Positions 17,683 to 27,664 are shown, counted from the stretch's first letter. The stretch: 64,000 bases of DNA from Balneolaceae bacterium (GCA_018401935.1 JAGYJQ010000004.1:1-64000); one strand, 5' to 3'. The notes: generated by a model not told the origin, from the letters alone. Program-made: numbers and translations.

Positions 17683-18956
17683 CCATTATTCAGCGTGGCC
17701 TGATCAAACAGGTGCTTCATCATGTTTTGGTAGCCTGCTTCAAACTCAATATCACGCCTAGCCATCATCGCCTTTATGGCTTCCATGGCTTTATCAAAGC
17801 GATAGGTACTATTTCCAGCATCTGTGAGCCAACTAAAGGATGGAATGTGTTTAGGAGTAAATTGTGACAAAAAGATATTTGAGCACACACCACACATGGT
17901 TCCAGTATTTAACATGGCATTAATGGCCGTTTTGGAATGATCACCTAATACTGAACCAAAGAATTGGAAACCGATATCATAGGCTTGTCGGGTATTCCAA
18001 TCTTCTAAATATATGAGCCCATAATTGGTTTTTAGATTGGATGTATTACTGTCAGCACCCATATTGCACCATTGCCCAACCAAGGAATTACCCATGTATC
18101 CATCATGCGCCTTATTGGAATACGAATGAAAGATGGTATTGGATACCTCTCCACCTACTTTACTCACGGGCCCTATCGTAGTACCTCCATATATTCGACA
18201 CCCCATTTTTGTAACGGCACCCTCACAAATAGCTAGCGGTCCTTTTAAAATACTACCGGCTTCAATCGTTGCTCCTGCACCAATATAAATAGGTCCATCT
18301 TCGGCCACCAAAATAACTCCAGGTTCCAAATGGGCCGATGGATGCACAAAAATCCGGTCGGGATGCATGACATGGAGGTTGGACCTTAGGTCATGTTCTT
18401 CAACAGTTGGTAGGGAGATTAGTCCAAGATCGGCTATAATTTCGCTGCTATTGAATTGCAATAAATCCCATAAATAATCTAGTTTTTTAGCTTTCCCCGA
18501 GTATTTTTTTGAACTTTCTGAGGCGCTCAGTAGTGTCTGAACCCAGTGTGCAGGATCATTGATACCTTCACATTCCAATAAGCAATCGAGGCTTTGTTGT
18601 CCTGACAACATAACCGCAACAAGTTCGGTGCTTTCAGCCTCTGTACCATCTTGATTGGTAGTTGGATTCATGAGGGCTTGATCCCTTTGGAGCTCTCTCA
18701 GCTGCTCAGTAAGCGAATGATCGGGTAAAAAACGGGCGTTAACCCACAGACAATCTTGATCTGGTTGAATGGTGCTGTCGTTATATAAAGGTGTTAGATA
18801 AGGCCTAGCTATTCGAGCTTTGGTGGTTAGATGTAACCACTTCTCCCATTTTTCTTGAACGGTTAAGATACCAACCCGCAAGTCTTCTACTGGACGCGTA
18901 AGTGTTAAAGGATCGAACCGCTGGCCTTCCATATCGGAAAAAAAACACAGCTGCAT
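17679..18956 (-). CDS. GlmU-like sugar nucleotidyltransferase / acyltransferase
   Basis: 425 residues. The N-terminal half starts MQLCFFSDMEGQRFDPLTLTRPVEDLRVGILTVQEKW, typical of the Bacteroidota GlmU-like family (an unusual nucleotidyltransferase lacking the classical GXGTRM loop). The C-terminal half is a left-handed beta helix with hexapeptide-like repeats (HLEPGVILVAEDGPIYIGAGATIEAGSILKGPLAICEGA...), then NMGADSNTSNLKTNYG and GDHSKTAINAMLNTGT, which match the GlmU acetyltransferase. The likely role is UDP-GlcNAc synthesis from glucosamine-1-phosphate. It is divergent from glmS, the enzyme that supplies glucosamine-6-phosphate, which supports that role. Actual substrates are not proven from sequence. 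Confidence 0.8.
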   Translation of the reverse strand: MQLCFFSDMEGQRFDPLTLTRPVEDLRVGILTVQEKWEKWLHLTTKARIARPYLTPLYNDSTIQPDQDCLWVNARFLPDHSLTEQLRELQRDQALMNPTTNQDGTEAESTELVAVMLSGQQSLDCLLECEGINDPAHWVQTLLSASESSKKYSGKAKKLDYLWDLLQFNSSEIIADLGLISLPTVEEHDLRSNLHVMHPDRIFVHPSAHLEPGVILVAEDGPIYIGAGATIEAGSILKGPLAICEGAVTKMGCRIYGGTTIGPVSKVGGEVSNTIFHSYSNKAHDGYMGNSLVGQWCNMGADSNTSNLKTNYGLIYLEDWNTRQAYDIGFQFFGSVLGDHSKTAINAMLNTGTMCGVCSNIFLSQFTPKHIPSFSWLTDAGNSTYRFDKAMEAIKAMMARRDIEFEAGYQNMMKHLFDQATLNNG

Positions 18957-19063
18957 AGTCTCTTTTTATCTTTATTGTGTCATTAATTACTATTTAACCA
19001 TAATAGTCATATTTTAGGCTAAATTGCTAAATTACTGGTATTAATAAATAAATCTAAAGCTTT

Positions 19064-20899
19064 ATGTGTGGAATAGTTGGGTACATTGGTGCGCGGAGCG
19101 CCCAAGATGTGGTGGTCAAAGGATTAAAACGCCTTGAGTATAGAGGCTACGATTCAGCTGGGGTTGCCGTCATTCGTGATGCATTGAAGGTTACTAAATG
19201 TAAGGGCAAGGTCGCCAAGTTAGAGGCTATGCTTTCAAAATCCGATAAGGCCGAAATAGGTATAGGGCATACTAGATGGGCTACCCACGGAGAGCCCAAT
19301 GATGTTAATTCTCATCCGCATACCTCTACCAATGGTAAAATAGCCGTTGTGCATAATGGGATTATTGAAAATTACACGGCATTAAAGGTGCAACTTCAAT
19401 CCCAAGGTCATGTTTTTTACTCGGAGACGGATACGGAAATCATGGCTAAATTAATCGAACAGTTTTACAAAGATTCAGAAGTACTAAGCTTAGAAAAAGC
19501 GGTTCAATTGGCGACACAGCAGGTAAATGGAACCTATGGATTAGCGGTACTGCATGAAGATTTCCCAGATTTAATGGTGGTAGCCAGACGAGGTTCGCCT
19601 TTGTTATTGGGGGTTGGAGACGACGAAATGATTGTTGCCAGTGACGCTTCTGCGGTCGCAGAATATACCGATAAGGTGGTCTATTTAGATGATAATGAGA
19701 CGGCAGTAATTAGGCGAGATAGCTACGAAGTACAAGATAATTCTTACGTGTTAATGGATAAAAAAGTGCACGAGCTTCAAATGAGTCTAGAAGAAATAGA
19801 AAAGGGTGGATATCCTTTCTTCATGCTTAAAGAAATTTTTGAACAGCCAAAAACCATCGGTGATTCACTTCGAGGGCGGATTCAACCCGAGGAGGGAAAA
19901 ATAGTGTTGGGCGGTTTAACCGAGGTTATGGACAAATTACTCGGAGCACGCCGCATTATTATCGCCGCCTGTGGTACTTCCTGGCATTCGGGTCTTGTGG
20001 CCGAGTATTTGTTTGAAGATTTAGCTCAAATACCCGTAGAGGTAGAATATGCTTCGGAGTTTCGGTATAAAAACCCACTGATCTATCCCGATGATATTGT
20101 GATTGTAATCTCACAAAGTGGGGAAACAGCCGACACCCTTGCGGCTTTACGGGAAGCAAAATCAAAAGGAGCTACCGTACTTGGTGTGGTAAATGTAGTG
20201 GGCTCTACTATAGCAAGAGAAACCGATGCAGGTGTATACTTACACACAGGGCCTGAAATCGGTGTCGCTTCTACTAAAGCTTTTACTGGGCAAGTTACCG
20301 TGTTAACTATGATGGCCATACAGCTAGCTCAGTATCGGGAAACCATCACGGCTAAGAAAGCTGATGAGCTTATCAAAGCGCTAAGTCAAATACCCATTAA
20401 AATCCAAGAGATTTTGGATCAACACGAGGAAATAGAACACATTGCTCAGCTCTTTACCTATGCTCCTAACTTCCTGTATCTGGGACGATCCTATAGTTTT
20501 CCTGTCGCATTGGAAGGGGCACTGAAGCTCAAAGAGATCTCCTACATACACGCCGAAGGCTACCCAGCAGCAGAAATGAAACACGGACCTATTGCCTTAA
20601 TTGATGAAATGATGCCTGTGCTCGTCATTTCCGCGACCAATCATACCAACGACAAAATGGTGAGTAACATAGAGGAAGTGAAGGCGCGCAAAGGTCGGAT
20701 CATTGCGGTGGTTAATCCCTCCCATGAAGAAGTGAAAAATCTTGCTGAATTTGTGATTGAGATACCCGAAACACTAGATGAATTAAGTCCGTTGTTAAGC
20801 GTTATTCCACTTCAATTGTTATCCTACTATATCGCAGTGAATAGAGGATGTGATGTGGATCAGCCAAGGAATTTAGCCAAGTCAGTGACCGTGGAGTAG
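19064..20899 (+). CDS. glmS: Glutamine-fructose-6-phosphate aminotransferase
   Basis: 611 residues. GlmS makes glucosamine-6-phosphate from fructose-6-phosphate and glutamine, the first step to UDP-GlcNAc. The mature N-terminus CGIVGYIG exposes Cys2, the glutaminase nucleophile; GHTRWATHG and HNGIIENY complete that domain. Two SIS domains follow, with AACGTSWHSGLVAEYL, VISQSGETADT, ASTKAFTGQV and EGALKLKEISYIHAEGYPAAEMKHGP. The C-terminus DQPRNLAKSVTVE is invariant in the family. No glmS ribozyme is apparent in the 107 bases upstream. It converges with fbp, 25 bases away. Confidence 0.98.
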   Translation: MCGIVGYIGARSAQDVVVKGLKRLEYRGYDSAGVAVIRDALKVTKCKGKVAKLEAMLSKSDKAEIGIGHTRWATHGEPNDVNSHPHTSTNGKIAVVHNGIIENYTALKVQLQSQGHVFYSETDTEIMAKLIEQFYKDSEVLSLEKAVQLATQQVNGTYGLAVLHEDFPDLMVVARRGSPLLLGVGDDEMIVASDASAVAEYTDKVVYLDDNETAVIRRDSYEVQDNSYVLMDKKVHELQMSLEEIEKGGYPFFMLKEIFEQPKTIGDSLRGRIQPEEGKIVLGGLTEVMDKLLGARRIIIAACGTSWHSGLVAEYLFEDLAQIPVEVEYASEFRYKNPLIYPDDIVIVISQSGETADTLAALREAKSKGATVLGVVNVVGSTIARETDAGVYLHTGPEIGVASTKAFTGQVTVLTMMAIQLAQYRETITAKKADELIKALSQIPIKIQEILDQHEEIEHIAQLFTYAPNFLYLGRSYSFPVALEGALKLKEISYIHAEGYPAAEMKHGPIALIDEMMPVLVISATNHTNDKMVSNIEEVKARKGRIIAVVNPSHEEVKNLAEFVIEIPETLDELSPLLSVIPLQLLSYYIAVNRGCDVDQPRNLAKSVTVE

Positions 20900-20924
20900 A
20901 GTTGTTTAATCATTGCAAAACTAA

Positions 20925-21929
20925 TCACCCGTAACGCTGAAGGAATCCCTCCAAGGTTTGCATCATCCCGGTATTTCCACAGTAAAATGGTACTCGTTCA
21001 TGCAGTGAGGTAGGTTGAATATCGAGGGTATCGGTGAACCCATCGCTCGATTTACCTCCGGCTTGTTCGGCTAAAAAAGCGATTGGATTGCATTCATAGA
21101 GTAAGCGCAACTTACCCTTGGGATTTTTAGACGTACTGGGATACAAATAAATACCCCCTTTGATTAAATTCCTGTGGAAATCAGACACCAATGAACCAAT
21201 ATAGCGAGAGGTATAGGGCCGGTCTTCTTCTTCTTTTTGACAATACTTAATGTAGTCCTTTACACCCTGAGGGAAATGAATGTAATTCCCTTCATTAACC
21301 GAATAAATGCCTCCTTTTTCAGGAAATTTCATTTGGGGATGGGACAAATAAAAAGTGCCAATGGCTGGATTAAGTGTAAAGCCGTTCACGCCCTTCCCTG
21401 TTGTATAAACTATCATTGTAGAGGTACCATAAATCACATATCCTGCGGCTACCTGCTGCCTACCCTTTTGTAAAAAATCATCTATAGTGACGGGCCCACC
21501 AACAGGAGTCACTCGGCGATAGATGGAAAAAATAGTTCCCACAGATGAATTAACATCTATATTAGAAGATCCATCCAATGGGTCCATTAGAACGACATAT
21601 TTGTTAGAATGGGCGTTGTTTTGACTATTGACGGCTATAAAGTCATCTTCTTCTTCGCTGGCAATCCCACACACAATATTTCTGTTTATCAGGGTTTGTA
21701 TAAATTTTTCATTGGCGTAGATGTCTAGCTTTTGCTGGTCTTCCCCCTGAATGTTTTCGGTATTGGCATTCCCTAAAATATCCACCAAACCTGCTTTATT
21801 GACTTCGTGGTTCACCACTTTGGCAGCTAGCCTAATGGAGTTAAATAATCTGGAGAGTTCTCCTTCTGCATATTGGAATTCACTTTGTTTTTCAATGATG
21901 AATTCACCAAGGGTAGAGGGTCTTGACAT
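20925..21929 (-). CDS. fbp: Class I fructose-1,6-bisphosphatase
   Basis: 334 residues, class I FBPase. It removes the 1-phosphate of fructose-1,6-bisphosphate in gluconeogenesis, with Mg2+. Metal-ligand motifs are SEEEDDF and [15 protein letters not shown], the family signature. [23 protein letters not shown] and [25 protein letters not shown] follow, matching the substrate-binding and C-terminal signature. The gene faces glmS tail to tail. Its start is 190 bases from the divergent CNNM gene; that spacer is AT-rich and I see no defined operator in it. Confidence 0.97.
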   Translation of the reverse strand: MSRPSTLGEFIIEKQSEFQYAEGELSRLFNSIRLAAKVVNHEVNKAGLVDILGNANTENIQGEDQQKLDIYANEKFIQTLINRNIVCGIASEEEDDFIAVNSQNNAHSNKYVVLMDPLDGSSNIDVNSSVGTIFSIYRRVTPVGGPVTIDDFLQKGRQQVAAGYVIYGTSTMIVYTTGKGVNGFTLNPAIGTFYLSHPQMKFPEKGGIYSVNEGNYIHFPQGVKDYIKYCQKEEEDRPYTSRYIGSLVSDFHRNLIKGGIYLYPSTSKNPKGKLRLLYECNPIAFLAEQAGGKSSDGFTDTLDIQPTSLHERVPFYCGNTGMMQTLEGFLQRYG

Positions 21930-22120
21930 AATACTATGTTTTTAATGATACCGTATTAGTTAGGCGATACTTAGCTAATTAATTTAGGTCAAGGTAAAAA
22001 ATTATTGGTTTTATTTAAGGTAAGTTGGATGGATTATTTTTTCACATTTATCTGCTTTATTATTGATTGAAGCGTTATTTTATCTATGTTTAGTGGTGTT
22101 ATAAGCTTAGCAATTTTTAT

Positions 22121-23152
22121 ATGTTTCTACTTTTACTCTATCTCACTTTAGCACTAACGGTGTCGTTTTTGTGTTCTATTTTAGAATCAGTGCTATTGAC
22201 AACTCCTTTGTCTCATACCAAATTAATGGAGGATAAAGGAGCTAAATGGGCACCACGACTAATGCGCTTTAAACAGGAGATTGATCGGCCACTATCTGCC
22301 ATACTCTCGATGAATACCGTCGCCCATACGGTAGGTGCTGCTGGGGTTGGGGCGCAGGCAGTTTCTGTATTTGGAGAGGCCTATTTTGGGGTAATTTCTG
22401 CTGTTTTAACCTTGTTAATACTGGTCTTCACTGAAATCATTCCAAAAACGATAGGAGCCCTTTATTGGAAGGGTTTAGGGGCTTTTACGGCCTATACTAT
22501 TCAACTATTTATCGTAATAAGCTATCCGTTGGTATATTTGTCAGCCTTTATTACTCGGTCCATTACCAACGGGAAAAAAGAACAATACACCTCTAGAGAG
22601 GAAATTGCTTTTCTTGCTGTTTTAGGTGAATCCGAGGGGGTAATTACCGATACCGAAGCTAGAGTAGTCCAAAATATACTAGGGCTTAAAAAATTAAAAA
22701 TTACTGAAGTCATGACGCCACGGGTGGTGGTTCAAACCGCTCATATAGACCTAGATCCTCAAGCGTTTTTGCAAGAAGATAAGTTTCAAAGTTATTCCAG
22801 AATACCCGTATTCAAAGACGGGGAAGAGGAAATAATAGGCTATTTATACCGGCCAGATGTACTCGAAGGCTTGGCTAGCGGGAAGCCGGTGCACAGCTTG
22901 GAGCCTTATTTACGCTCTATCTTAATTTTTCCCAAACAAGCTAGTCTACTATTGGTTTGGGAACAAATGCTCGAAAGAAAAGAACATATTGCCTTGATAG
23001 TTGATGAGTACGGTGGGGTAGAAGGGATTATTACGATGGAGGATATCATTGAATCCCTACTTGGCTTAGAAATTGTTGATGAGCGTGATACAGTGGTAGA
23101 TCTACAACATTACGCTCGTAACCGGTGGTACAAAAGAAACAATCGATCCTAG
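22121..23152 (+). CDS. CNNM/CBS-domain membrane protein (CorC/HlyC-like)
   Basis: 343 residues. The first ~150 residues are a CNNM transmembrane domain with three or four helices and the motif FTEIIPKTIGALYWK, which corresponds to the conserved E.(I/L)PK.(L/I)G segment. A helical bundle with EEIAFLAVLGESEGVITDTEARVVQNIL leads to paired CBS domains (about residues 190-310) with VMTPRVVVQT and ALIVDEYGGVEGIITMEDIIESLLG. Relatives are linked to Mg2+/Co2+ efflux or transport. The usual C-terminal CorC/HlyC domain is missing; the protein ends soon after CBS2, as in short members. No operon partner is evident. Confidence 0.88.
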   Translation: MFLLLLYLTLALTVSFLCSILESVLLTTPLSHTKLMEDKGAKWAPRLMRFKQEIDRPLSAILSMNTVAHTVGAAGVGAQAVSVFGEAYFGVISAVLTLLILVFTEIIPKTIGALYWKGLGAFTAYTIQLFIVISYPLVYLSAFITRSITNGKKEQYTSREEIAFLAVLGESEGVITDTEARVVQNILGLKKLKITEVMTPRVVVQTAHIDLDPQAFLQEDKFQSYSRIPVFKDGEEEIIGYLYRPDVLEGLASGKPVHSLEPYLRSILIFPKQASLLLVWEQMLERKEHIALIVDEYGGVEGIITMEDIIESLLGLEIVDERDTVVDLQHYARNRWYKRNNRS

Positions 23153-23183
23153 TGATTTGACGCTTGAAGGCTTAGCAAGCTGC

Positions 23184-23831
23184 TTAATTGTACTTTTTTA
23201 GCGATAATCGATAGGTGTCCTGCATACCCAAGCCAGCCAATATGTGAGATCGATACTTGTCTATTCTATTGAGTCGAGTCTGAGACTGTTTGGCTTGGCT
23301 AAAGAAAATGATATAACCCCGCTGCCTGCCAGGTGTTAGGGTATAAAAGGCTTCTTCGAAGGGCGGATCTTCCTTAAAAGCAGCTTGTAATTCAGCTGGA
23401 ACATCTGAAATGGGTGGACTTGGTGAAACCTGTAAACCCGCCTTTTCGACGCGAATAGCTTCTGCCAAGTACTCCATAATTACATCACGATCCTTATTTA
23501 TCTGAACCAGCGAAGTCCACCGTAGCTGTCGCCCATGGCGCGAATGCTCACCTGGGCATATGAGCCGGGTTTCCAGATCCTTCATCAAGGAGCCTTTAAA
23601 AAAAGCAAGGCAGGCAAAATCTTTGAAGGCAGTGAGAATGACTACATTTTTTCCATTTAAGGTATAACAAGGTTGAGACCATTTGAATTCTTCGGTAAGC
23701 CCAGATTCCAAAAGATATTCACGGAGCTGCACAAGTAGGCCGAACCATGGATGCACCTTACATGCGGGTGTCTGATAGTGTGGACAGCGACCGCAACCAT
23801 TAATTAAGTAATGATCTACCTTAGGATTCAT
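23184..23831 (-). CDS. YdeI/OmdA-family protein (DUF1801-like)
   Basis: 215 residues. The N-terminal domain (FGLLVQLREYLLESGLTEEFKWSQPCYTLNGKNVVILTAFKDFACLAFFKGSLMKD) resembles the DUF1801/YdhG fold. The C-terminal part (VPAELQAAFKEDPPFEEAFYTLTPGRQRGYIIFFSQAKQSQTRLNRIDKY) matches the YdeI 'bacteriocin-protection' domain. Function is not established. An N-terminal CGRCPHYQTPACKVHPW segment holds three cysteines and could bind metal; it is a common variant of the family. The start overlaps the end of the acetyltransferase gene by 11 bases, so they are likely one transcript. Confidence 0.8.
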   Translation of the reverse strand: MNPKVDHYLINGCGRCPHYQTPACKVHPWFGLLVQLREYLLESGLTEEFKWSQPCYTLNGKNVVILTAFKDFACLAFFKGSLMKDLETRLICPGEHSRHGRQLRWTSLVQINKDRDVIMEYLAEAIRVEKAGLQVSPSPPISDVPAELQAAFKEDPPFEEAFYTLTPGRQRGYIIFFSQAKQSQTRLNRIDKYRSHILAGLGMQDTYRLSLKKYN

Positions 23832-24276
23832 CTAAGAACTCCAATTTCATATGGATGTGTGGAATGTTATCTACTGGGTAAACTGAGCCTAAAGCAACGA
23901 AGCCAAATTGCTCATAATAGGTTTGTAGTGGGTACTGGGCTTCGATGGAAATGGCTTGATTGGGATAGATTTTTCGGCATTGGTGTATTCCTGTTCGTAT
24001 AAGCTCAGGCCCCAGATTCCCACCCCGTTTTTCTGGAGTCACTATAATTCTCCCCAATGCAGGCTCCTTAAAATGATGTCCAGGGGGAACTATTCTAAGA
24101 TACGAAATAAGCTGTTTTTCCTGCATCCCTAGAAGGTGCAAACAAGAAGGGTCTGCGCCATCAATATCGGCGTATAAACATTCTTGCTCCAGCATAAATA
24201 CCTGTTGGCGAAGCTGGTAGACACGCATGCTTTCTATAGCAGAGAGTTCTTGGAATGCTTTAAGTAGATAATTCAA
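23821..24276 (-). CDS. ElaA-like GNAT acetyltransferase
   Basis: 151 residues. A GNAT-fold protein close to ElaA: LRQQVFMLEQECLYADIDGADPSCLHLLG near the N-terminus is diagnostic, then YLRIVPPG and the acetyl-CoA loop LGRIIVTPEKRGGNLGPELI (R..G.LG variant), ending with YYEQFGFVALGSVYPVDNIPHIHMKLE. ElaA proteins are probable N-acyltransferases of unknown substrate. The gene leads a two-gene transcript with the YdeI-like gene. About 180 bases of spacer separate it from the divergent holin-type gene. Confidence 0.88.
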   Translation of the reverse strand: MNYLLKAFQELSAIESMRVYQLRQQVFMLEQECLYADIDGADPSCLHLLGMQEKQLISYLRIVPPGHHFKEPALGRIIVTPEKRGGNLGPELIRTGIHQCRKIYPNQAISIEAQYPLQTYYEQFGFVALGSVYPVDNIPHIHMKLEFLDES

Positions 24277-24456
24277 CGCAGGTTCTAGTTTATTAAGGTC
24301 TATTCCTAGTTTATATTTAAGCCATTAACGATCATTCAGAATGTAGTGAAAAAACGTTAATTCTCTGCTAATCCAAATTTGTGCAACTCAGTCCGATAAC
24401 ACTCCAACAAAAGCCGTACTCTTTCGTATACTCTATAAACAAAAAGAGGAAATATC

Positions 24457-24780
24457 ATGGTAAACTTTCTAGTTCTTAGCGTAGCCGTATTTATATCCGC
24501 TCGTCTCTTAGATGGAGTTGAAATCCGCAGTTATTGGACTGCCTTGGGCGTTGCCTTAGGTCTATCACTCGTTAATGTACTGCTAAAACCCATTTTAGTC
24601 GTGCTAAGCATCCCTTTCATCGTATTGACTCTAGGTTTGTTTATGCTCGTTATTAACGCAGCCCTAATCATGCTTATTGACAAACTGGTTGATGGGCTTC
24701 GGATTCGGAATTTTACTTGGGCTGCAATATTTAGCCTGCTTATATCGCTTATTAATACAGGGCTTAACGCACTACTTTAA
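24457..24780 (+). CDS. Four-helix membrane protein, phage holin family 4 type
   Basis: 107 residues, nearly all hydrophobic, with four predicted membrane segments. The pattern VNFLVLSVAVFISARLLDGVEIRSYWTALGVALGLSLVNVLLKPILVVLSIPFIVLTLGLF, with N-x-x-x-K-P and two short G/L-rich helices, is the signature of the 'phage holin family protein' or DUF360 group (PF04020). In spite of the name it is a common chromosomal protein of unknown role. GAGGAAA lies about 7 bases before the ATG. It converges with the isocitrate-dehydrogenase gene with a 4-base overlap. Confidence 0.82.
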   Translation: MVNFLVLSVAVFISARLLDGVEIRSYWTALGVALGLSLVNVLLKPILVVLSIPFIVLTLGLFMLVINAALIMLIDKLVDGLRIRNFTWAAIFSLLISLINTGLNALL

Positions 24781-25781
24781 AGATTATCAATCACCGCCTG
24801 GGTGAAGGTCTGAGTAGTACCCTTACCGCCAATATCTGGGGTACAATACACTTTCTTTTCTACAAGAGTTTTGTAAATAGCCTTACTAATATTATTTGCA
24901 ATATTTTTTTGTCCGATATGCTCTAAAAGCATGAGTGAAGAGAATAATAAAGCCATTGGATTAGCTTTTCCTTGACCCGCTATATCTGGTGCAGAACCAT
25001 GGACAGCTTCGAACATCGCCTGTTCATCCCCCATATTCGCTGCTCCAGTAACACCTAAACCACCCACCAAACCCGAAGCCAAATCAGAAAGAATATCACC
25101 GAACAAGTTGGTGGTAACCACCACATCGAATCGTTCCGGCCTCATCACCATTTGCATGGCCATATTATCGACGATCAAGTCCTCAAATTCTATGCTATTA
25201 TAGTCCTTAGCTACCCGCCTACCTACCTCCAAAAACAAGCCGGTGGTGAACTTTAGAATGTTAGCCTTGTGTACCAAACTTACTTTTTGGCGATCATGGG
25301 TGAGGGCGTACTCAAAAGCGGCGCGAATAATGCGTTCACTTGCTTGTTCGGTCACGACAGCTACACTCTCGGCATGGGTTTTTTCAGCATTGACCCAATG
25401 CTCTTTCCCTATGTATAATCCTTGAGTGTTTTCCCGAAAGATAACCATATCAACCTGCTTAAAGGGACTGTCAATACTAGGTAAGGTGCGAGCAGGACGG
25501 ATATTTGCATATAAGTCGAAATGCTGTCGTAGAGCTACGTTTACTGAGCGAAAGCCAGTGCCTACTGGAGTCGTTAGCGGACCTTTCAATAGTACTTTGT
25601 GCTCTCGTATTGCAGCAACGGTTTCGTCAGGTAATGGACTTCCTAACTCTTCAAAAGCTCCTAAACCTGCTTTGGCGTCGATCCATTGTATGTGAGCCTC
25701 TGCCTGTTCTAAAATGGTACTTACTGCTTCTGTTATTTCAACTCCGATACCGTCTCCGGCAATTCGTACGACTTTTTGCAT
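24777..25781 (-). CDS. NAD-type isocitrate/isopropylmalate dehydrogenase family
   Basis: 334 residues, the short bacterial form of the beta-decarboxylating dehydrogenase family. GDGIGVEI at the N-terminus, NIRPARTLP with the substrate arginine, FRENTQGLYIGKEHW, HKANILKFTTGLF (catalytic Lys) and DNMAMQMVMRPERFDVVVTTNLFGDILSDLASGL (metal Asp residues) are visible, then EAVHGSAPDIAGQGKANPMA. The NTQGLYIG variant and lack of leu-operon neighbours favour NAD-linked isocitrate or homoisocitrate dehydrogenase over LeuB. It probably works in the TCA cycle. The coenzyme choice is inferred from family resemblance. Confidence 0.85.
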   Translation of the reverse strand: MQKVVRIAGDGIGVEITEAVSTILEQAEAHIQWIDAKAGLGAFEELGSPLPDETVAAIREHKVLLKGPLTTPVGTGFRSVNVALRQHFDLYANIRPARTLPSIDSPFKQVDMVIFRENTQGLYIGKEHWVNAEKTHAESVAVVTEQASERIIRAAFEYALTHDRQKVSLVHKANILKFTTGLFLEVGRRVAKDYNSIEFEDLIVDNMAMQMVMRPERFDVVVTTNLFGDILSDLASGLVGGLGVTGAANMGDEQAMFEAVHGSAPDIAGQGKANPMALLFSSLMLLEHIGQKNIANNISKAIYKTLVEKKVYCTPDIGGKGTTQTFTQAVIDNL

Positions 25782-25915
25782 AATTTTTTTTTTTAAAGAT
25801 AAGGACTACGGGAACAACCTGTGCATGCTTCTCGTTTTGGTATGTAAAGAAATTATAATGTGCAAAGAATCTCGTTTTTTCTAGTCACAACCTGACCGCG
25901 TAACACTGACCAGCT

Positions 25916-27412
25916 ATGAGTACTACTACATCACAAAACCCGATCTTTGTTTGGTTTCGAAACGATCTCCGAATCCACGATAATCCATGTTTAAACGCCG
26001 CCATCCAACAAGGTGTCGTTCAACCTATCTACCTGTTAGATCCAAGAACATATCAGGCTACCTCTTTCGGCTTAGCTAGAATGGGGACCCATCGGCGACG
26101 ATTTTTACGTGAATCATTGGAAGATCTACGCACACAATTACAGAGTATCGGCTTAGATTTACTCATCTTAAATGCAAAGCCGGAAGAATTATTTCCGAAG
26201 TTGCTAAAGGCCCTACCAACTGCTAAGCTCTTTTTTTCGTATGAATATGCGTATGAGGAAACAAAAATCGAGACTTCTCTAGCCTACGAACTTTCCTCGA
26301 GTCGTTGGGAAGGGTTTTGGTCGGGCACGTTAATGGATCCGGAAAATCTACCTTTTGCATTGGATAAGCTGCCAAATGGCTTTAGTTCCTTTCGAAATAA
26401 GGTTGAAAAGTACGCGCACATACCCGAGCCTGTCCCCACTCCTAATAAAGCCGTTGGGTTTCAGAAACCCGATTGGGGGGAGGAGCCATTTGCTCTTTCG
26501 GTTTTTGCAGAACGTGAACATACAGACCAACAACTGCAAGGAATAGAAACCATGGGGCTTGCTCCTATTAATCCATTGGCAGATCTAGCGGGCGAGCTCG
26601 AAATGCATGGATCCGAATGGGAACAGTTATTCAAAGGTGGGGAAGAGGCAGGTTTAGCAAGGTTGGAGTACTATTTGTGGCAAACCGATTTGGTGGCCGA
26701 GTATAAAAAAACTAGGAATGGCTTGGTAGGGACGGATTACTCGACCAAATTTTCGCCTTGGTTGGCAAACGGAAGCCTGTCTGCGCGCATGATTGCCAGC
26801 GAAATACATAGGTATGAACGACAACGCACCAAGAATGACTCAACCTATTGGGTTATTTTTGAGTTGTTATGGAGAGATTTCTTTCGGTTTGCCGCTTTAA
26901 AATACGGATCACAATGGTTTGCCAAAGGCGGGATACAATCCAATGTTCGAGAATATCAAAACAATAAGGATTATTTTGAAGCTTGGATTTCCGGACGAAC
27001 TGGATTTTCATTTGTGGATGCCAACATGCGGGAATTGGCTACCACGGGTTTCATGAGCAATCGAGGTCGCCAAAATGTGGCTAGTTTTTTCACGCAAAAT
27101 CTGAATATGGATTGGCGTTGGGGAGCAGAATATTTTGAGTCCATGTTACTGGATTATGATCCGGCATCTAATTACGGGAATTGGATGTATAATGCCACAC
27201 TGGGGCATGACCCACGAAATAGATTTTTTAACATTGAATTACAGGCAGAACGTTACGATTCTTCCGGAGAATATGTTATGTTGTGGTGTAGGGAACTAAA
27301 CACGGTGCCTTTATCATTACGTCATAAGCCCTATATACACAACCAATCAATGTTTGCGGCACCCATTATAGATTTAGAAAAGAGTTATGAAAAAATCAGA
27401 AAGAGAGCATAA
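25916..27412 (+). CDS. DASH-type cryptochrome / photolyase
   Basis: 498 residues. The N-terminal photolyase domain (FVWFRNDLRIHDNPCLNAA) binds an antenna cofactor; the helical C-terminal FAD domain follows (YSTKFSPWLANGSLSARMIASEI, WVIFELLWRDFFRFAALKYG, RTGFSFVDANMRELATTGFMSNRGRQNVASFFTQ, LDYDPASNYGNWMYNATLGHDPR). The WRDFFRF and SNRGRQNVASF blocks and the DLGLDPRxRxFN-like ending are DASH traits. Such proteins repair UV lesions in single-stranded or looped DNA and may sense blue light. It starts a three-gene set with the 88-residue gene (26-base overlap) and a DUF2256 gene. Confidence 0.92.
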   Translation: MSTTTSQNPIFVWFRNDLRIHDNPCLNAAIQQGVVQPIYLLDPRTYQATSFGLARMGTHRRRFLRESLEDLRTQLQSIGLDLLILNAKPEELFPKLLKALPTAKLFFSYEYAYEETKIETSLAYELSSSRWEGFWSGTLMDPENLPFALDKLPNGFSSFRNKVEKYAHIPEPVPTPNKAVGFQKPDWGEEPFALSVFAEREHTDQQLQGIETMGLAPINPLADLAGELEMHGSEWEQLFKGGEEAGLARLEYYLWQTDLVAEYKKTRNGLVGTDYSTKFSPWLANGSLSARMIASEIHRYERQRTKNDSTYWVIFELLWRDFFRFAALKYGSQWFAKGGIQSNVREYQNNKDYFEAWISGRTGFSFVDANMRELATTGFMSNRGRQNVASFFTQNLNMDWRWGAEYFESMLLDYDPASNYGNWMYNATLGHDPRNRFFNIELQAERYDSSGEYVMLWCRELNTVPLSLRHKPYIHNQSMFAAPIIDLEKSYEKIRKRA

Positions 27413-27653
27413 GTTGTATTTGATTCCTGGGAAAAAACCAAAATTGGAACATCCTTTGGATTATAAAAGCGTGAAATCAAACATTTCAGATATTACCAGA
27501 AGTTTGTTTTCAGATACCTGGCGTACCTACTTAGACGAGGTGTATATGGTTGCAAAACATGTGAATGAAAACCGGATTAAAACCTTAAATAAGCGTGATC
27601 TCGCTAAAATGAAAATTAGTGCACGTAAAAAGCAGCAAGACCACGAAGACTAA
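27387..27653 (+). CDS. Conserved-context small basic protein, unknown
   Basis: 88 residues, rich in Lys, Arg and Asp. It begins [52 protein letters not shown] and ends with [13 protein letters not shown]. No signal peptide or membrane helix. I do not recognise a named family. Its start lies inside the cryptochrome gene by 26 bases in another frame, and the DUF2256 gene follows after about 12 bases, so it is likely co-transcribed with both. A light- or DNA-repair-related role is only suggested by position. Confidence 0.7.
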   Translation: MKKSEREHKLYLIPGKKPKLEHPLDYKSVKSNISDITRSLFSDTWRTYLDEVYMVAKHVNENRIKTLNKRDLAKMKISARKKQQDHED

Positions 27654-27664
27654 TTTTTCTCGGG

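Noticed and set aside
18957-19063. glmS ribozyme
   Set aside because: The 107-base spacer lacks the conserved core, and the ribozyme is rare outside Firmicutes.
24457-24780. Prophage remnant because of a holin-type protein
   Set aside because: The family is a common chromosomal membrane protein; no phage genes or attachment sites are near.
25916-27412. Classical CPD photolyase
   Set aside because: FAD-domain motifs and the C-terminal block fit the DASH class better, though only a tree would settle it.
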